Source of the DNA: Allorhizobium borbori
GTDB taxonomy: Bacteria; Pseudomonadota; Alphaproteobacteria; Rhizobiales; Rhizobiaceae
NCBI RefSeq assembly: GCF_014196535.1
Contig: NZ_JACIDU010000006.1
Coordinates: forward strand, 1-64,000
Direction: 5' to 3'
DNA: 64,000 nucleotides
Shown: positions 61,492 to 64,000 of the stretch, one piece after another
How the letters are laid out: every line of letters begins with the position of its first letter
Position numbering within the stretch: position 1 is the stretch's first letter
Notes under the pieces: model-generated
Seen by the model: the letters and a program-made list of their open reading frames with translations, nothing else
What the model was told of the DNA's origin: nothing
The model's database searches: none
Position numbers and translations under genes: made by a program

Positions 61492-62982
61492 TCACCCGTT
61501 CATATTCTCGTGATCGGGACGGGATAAACGGTTTTTCCAGAGCGTATTTGCGTGGCCGAGCGCGTGGTCGAAGGTCGGGAATTTCCGGTCGTCCAGTGCC
61601 AGAAGTGCGGCGGCCGCCGTGCTGGTCACGATGCTTTCGGCCACCGGGTCGCGGGCGGCTCCCGTCCACAGGGCATGCCAGTATTCACGGCTTCCGAAGG
61701 CGGACGGACGCTGCTCCTTGTGCGGCATCTTTTGCGAGGGAACGTGAATATCCTGCGTCTCGCCGCCGGCAAGGCGCAGGATGGTCGTCGGCCTGAACGG
61801 GGTGAATTCCGCAAGATCACGCGTGTTGCCAAGGATCGCGATATCCTGCGCGCCAAGGCAGCGGGCAACCTCGCGGTGCAGCTCACGGCTCGACGGCTGC
61901 GCCACGCCCAGCAGGCTGACGCGTGCGCCGAGCGGGTTGAGCAGGTGAACGACCGCGTGCGTGGGCAGCCGCATTTCGAAGAGCGGATAAAGTGCCAGCA
62001 AGGCCTGAAGTTGCGGCGAATGCGCGCCAAGGGGCACATAGGCGATGGCGTGGCGGGCAAGCGCGCCGCGTGCTTCCGCAAGGTTGCTACAGACCGGAAT
62101 ACCGGCGAGGGAGGCGGCCAGTTCGAACTTTCCGCCCTCTTTCCCCCCGCCGTGGCTGCCGTGCAGCAACACCCGGTATCCGTCTCCGGCGACAAGCCGT
62201 GCGGCATGCAGGAACCACGGTGCTGTTCTGACTTTCGGGGAGATATAGGCCGGCCAGTCCATGTCGACATGCAGTCCCGTGGCGGGTGCCGTGCCGATCC
62301 GCGCGCGGGCGGCGGTAATGAAGCCCGCCACCTCCGCGGCCGTTACACCGCGATAGCCGATGGCCGTCAGCAGCGCGCCGAGCTGGATCGGATCGGCATC
62401 GCCGGCGAGGACAATCGCCATTGCATCCTCCGCTTCCTGCTGGGTCAGCGGCCTGCTGCGGCCCGCACCGGCGGCGGTCGTCGCGATGTATTTCGCCAAC
62501 CGTTTTTCGGGTTGGGCGTTGTGGCCGATCCGCGCCAGCTTGTTGGCGACATCCATCGGCCCCGGCTCCCCCTGCAGAAGACTGGCGCGGCGCACGGTCA
62601 GCGGCATCGGCCTGAACAAAGGCTCCTGTTCCCAGTCTTCGGCGGGGGCGGTCCGCGGTGGCACCGTTTCGGCGGCGGCCATCAGGGCTTCCATTTCCAC
62701 CGCGACGGCGCGTACCCGCGGGCGGAGGCTTTCCGCAAAGGGGGTCGGGACCAGGCCCTTGCCGGTGCGGTTGAAGAGCGGGTCGCGATAAATATCGCGA
62801 AGCTGGGATAACATGCGGCTGACAGCCGGACTTTGCAGGCCAAGACCGGCCGCAGCACCGCTGACGCTACCCTCCCGCAACAAGGCGTCGAGAACAACGA
62901 GCAGCCGAAGCTGACCCAGCCGGTCGGGTTCGCTGCCTTTACCGGTCGGCCTTGGTTCGCTGCGTCGGCTGGAAGGCGTCAT
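61492..62982 (-). CDS. LysR-type HTH fused to glycosyltransferase family 3 (TrpD2/YbiB-like) protein
   Basis: 496 residues from the ATG at 62982 with GGGTGGA upstream. Residues about 20-105 are a LysR winged HTH of the NodD/NahR type (LRLLVVLDALLREGSVSGAA AGLGLQSPAVSRMLSQLRDI, DPLFNRTGKGLVPTPFAESL). From about 155 the protein is a TrpD-like phosphoribosyltransferase fold: ANKLARIGHNAQPEKRLAKY with QEAEDAMAIVLAGDADPIQL GALLTAIGYRG, then LLHGSHGGGKEGGKF and HLLNPLGARVSLLGV. The usual LysR effector domain is absent. TrpD2 proteins (YbiB) bind nucleic acid and lack anthranilate activity. It sits between two iron-uptake genes, divergent from the TonB receptor. Confidence 0.85.
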   Translation of the reverse strand: MTPSSRRSEPRPTGKGSEPDRLGQLRLLVVLDALLREGSVSGAAAGLGLQSPAVSRMLSQLRDIYRDPLFNRTGKGLVPTPFAESLRPRVRAVAVEMEALMAAAETVPPRTAPAEDWEQEPLFRPMPLTVRRASLLQGEPGPMDVANKLARIGHNAQPEKRLAKYIATTAAGAGRSRPLTQQEAEDAMAIVLAGDADPIQLGALLTAIGYRGVTAAEVAGFITAARARIGTAPATGLHVDMDWPAYISPKVRTAPWFLHAARLVAGDGYRVLLHGSHGGGKEGGKFELAASLAGIPVCSNLAEARGALARHAIAYVPLGAHSPQLQALLALYPLFEMRLPTHAVVHLLNPLGARVSLLGVAQPSSRELHREVARCLGAQDIAILGNTRDLAEFTPFRPTTILRLAGGETQDIHVPSQKMPHKEQRPSAFGSREYWHALWTGAARDPVAESIVTSTAAAALLALDDRKFPTFDHALGHANTLWKNRLSRPDHENMNG

Positions 62983-63010
62983 GGGTCCACCCAAATTGCG
63001 ATATTTCAAA

Positions 63011-63027
63011 TTTAGAAACGTTATAAA
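63011..63027. promoter_or_regulatory. Imperfect palindrome resembling an Irr box
   Basis: TTTAGAAACGTTATAAA, with arms matching at six of seven positions, lies in the space between the HTH-GT3 gene and the TonB receptor. It resembles the iron control element bound by Irr in Rhizobiales. Tentative. Confidence 0.3.
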
Positions 63028-63127
63028 ACTTCGAACTTGATCCCTCCTGGCTTCCTAAATAAGTCGACAAATACGCTCAACTTAAAAGTCGGGCTGTCAC
63101 TAAAAATTGAGATTCAGGGGTAGAGCT

Positions 63128-64000
63128 ATGCGAAACGGTTGCGGATGGGCACGCGCCATCGAAACGAAGCGGGCTGGATCGGCCGGCCATCGGCGTATCG
63201 GAAAGAGGCTTCTGGCAGCCGTGAGCGGCATGGCGCTTTCGCTGCCGGCCATCGCTCTCGCTCAGGAAGCCGATGACGCCACGTTGCTCGAAGCCATCGT
63301 GGTCACGGCGGGCGGCTATGAACAGACGATCAAGGAAGCGCCGGCCAGCATCTCGGTCATCGGCCAGGACGACCTGAAAAAGAAGGCCGTTGCCGATCTC
63401 AGCGAAGCCATTCGCACCGTTCCGGGTGTCAATGTCGGTTTCGGCAGCAACGGTACGCGCGGCATCAGCATGCGCGGCCTTGGCAGCAGCTACACGCTGA
63501 TCCTGATCGACGGCAAGCGCGTCAATGCGGGGGCAACCACGCTTCGCAAGTACAACGGCGACCTGAACTGGGTGCCGCTTGACGCCATCGAGCGGATCGA
63601 GGTGGTGCGCGGGCCGATGTCCACCCTTTACGGATCGGATGCCATGGGCGGCGTCGTGAACATCATCACCAAGAAGGCCAGCAACCGCTGGACCGGTTCG
63701 TTGACCAGCGAGGCCTTGCTGCCCGCCAGCGCCGCCACCGGCAAGACACATCGTCTCGGCGGGTATGTCAGCGGACCTGTTCTCAAGGATCTGATCAGCT
63801 TCTCCGCTTACGGCAATATCAGCCGGCGGCAGGCGGATAACCCGGCCTATTCCAACGACATCGAGGTACCGCGTGGAACCCAGGATTTCGACCTCACCGG
63901 CCGGTTGACCCTTACGCCGACGGACGACCAGACGATCAAGCTGGAGCTTGGCCACGCCCGCGAAAAGTACAACCCCTTTCTCGCGCCCGGTGATGTCGAT
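63128..64000 (+). CDS. TonB-dependent siderophore receptor, N-terminal part
   Basis: The first 291 residues of an outer-membrane receptor; it runs off the right edge. After a long N-terminal stretch, the signal core RLLAAVSGMALSLPAIALAQ is followed by a TonB box (LEAIVVTAGG) and the plug: EAPASISVIGQDDLKKKAVA DLSEAIRTVPGVNV, RGISMRGLGSSYTLILIDGK RV, and WVPLDAIERIEVVRGPMSTL YGSDAMGGVVNIITKK. It is of the CirA/FepA (catecholate-siderophore) group. The neighbouring importer would take the ligand across the inner membrane. AGGGG lies eight bases before the ATG. Confidence 0.93.
   Translation, partial: MRNGCGWARAIETKRAGSAGHRRIGKRLLAAVSGMALSLPAIALAQEADDATLLEAIVVTAGGYEQTIKEAPASISVIGQDDLKKKAVADLSEAIRTVPGVNVGFGSNGTRGISMRGLGSSYTLILIDGKRVNAGATTLRKYNGDLNWVPLDAIERIEVVRGPMSTLYGSDAMGGVVNIITKKASNRWTGSLTSEALLPASAATGKTHRLGGYVSGPVLKDLISFSAYGNISRRQADNPAYSNDIEVPRGTQDFDLTGRLTLTPTDDQTIKLELGHAREKYNPFLAPGDVD

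Noticed and set aside
63077-63955. Open frame of 292 codons on the minus strand opposite the TonB receptor
   Set aside because: The plus strand has clear plug-domain motifs of a TonB receptor, and the antisense frame has no recognisable domain.

Overview
The window comes from a high-GC alphaproteobacterium of the order Rhizobiales, most likely Rhizobiaceae (Agrobacterium, Rhizobium, Ensifer or Shinella type). The evidence is a complete repABC replication and partition operon with its antisense RNA, a smo/mtlK polyol operon, a PmtA-like phospholipid N-methyltransferase, and an iron-responsive operator of the RirA type (TGA-N9-TCA). The repABC operon means the replicon is a large plasmid or chromid. 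I saw no rRNA, tRNA, CRISPR array or prophage.

Layout. 1-2.8 kb: the end of etfA, then a DCC-family protein overlapping a saccharopine-dehydrogenase-like/DUF4166 protein. 3.1-13.7 kb: a LysR regulator diverging from a nine-gene run with a polar amino-acid ABC importer, an enolase-superfamily racemase/epimerase, a DadA-like oxidase, a D-2-hydroxyacid dehydrogenase, an aminotransferase, a membrane permease and an unusual SDR; together they look like uptake and catabolism of an amino acid whose identity I cannot name. 13.8-17.5 kb: a DUF2218 protein and an iron-type TonB receptor diverging from an AraC regulator. 17.6-19.6 kb: single genes. 19.8-30.4 kb: a HAD phosphatase, a SorC regulator and the smoEFGK-smoS-mtlK-xylB-fructokinase operon for sorbitol, mannitol and arabitol. 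30.5-32.8 kb: a WGR protein, an IS630-type element and a DeoR regulator. 32.9-36.6 kb: repABC. 36.6-39.5 kb: a decayed stretch with relics of three genes around one intact nucleotidyltransferase-fold gene.

39.7-43.4 kb: a TctDE-like two-component system and a citrate-type MHS symporter. 43.7-47.4 kb: a metal-type ABC importer (binding protein, permease, ATPase) and a DMT exporter. 47.6-54.6 kb: a GABA/polyamine region with a glutamine amidotransferase, a GABA-type aminotransferase, an XRE-cupin regulator and a PotFGHI-like importer. 54.7-57.6 kb: PmtA-like methyltransferase, DedA, SDR and TetR. 57.6-64 kb: a second iron region with an ATPase, two permeases and a binding protein for a ferric siderophore, a very unusual LysR-HTH/glycosyltransferase-family-3 fusion, and the start of a TonB receptor that runs off the right edge.

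Most of the window is accessory metabolism: solute importers tied to catabolic genes, each with a local regulator. Palindromes before several operons are good operator candidates (SorC, LysR, RirA, and a possible PuuR-like site). Stem-loops follow the binding-protein gene in all three complete importers where that gene comes first. The strongest candidates for new biology are the LysR-HTH/TrpD2 fusion, the unidentified amino-acid operon, and the nucleotidyltransferase gene with its TTATAAGG array.
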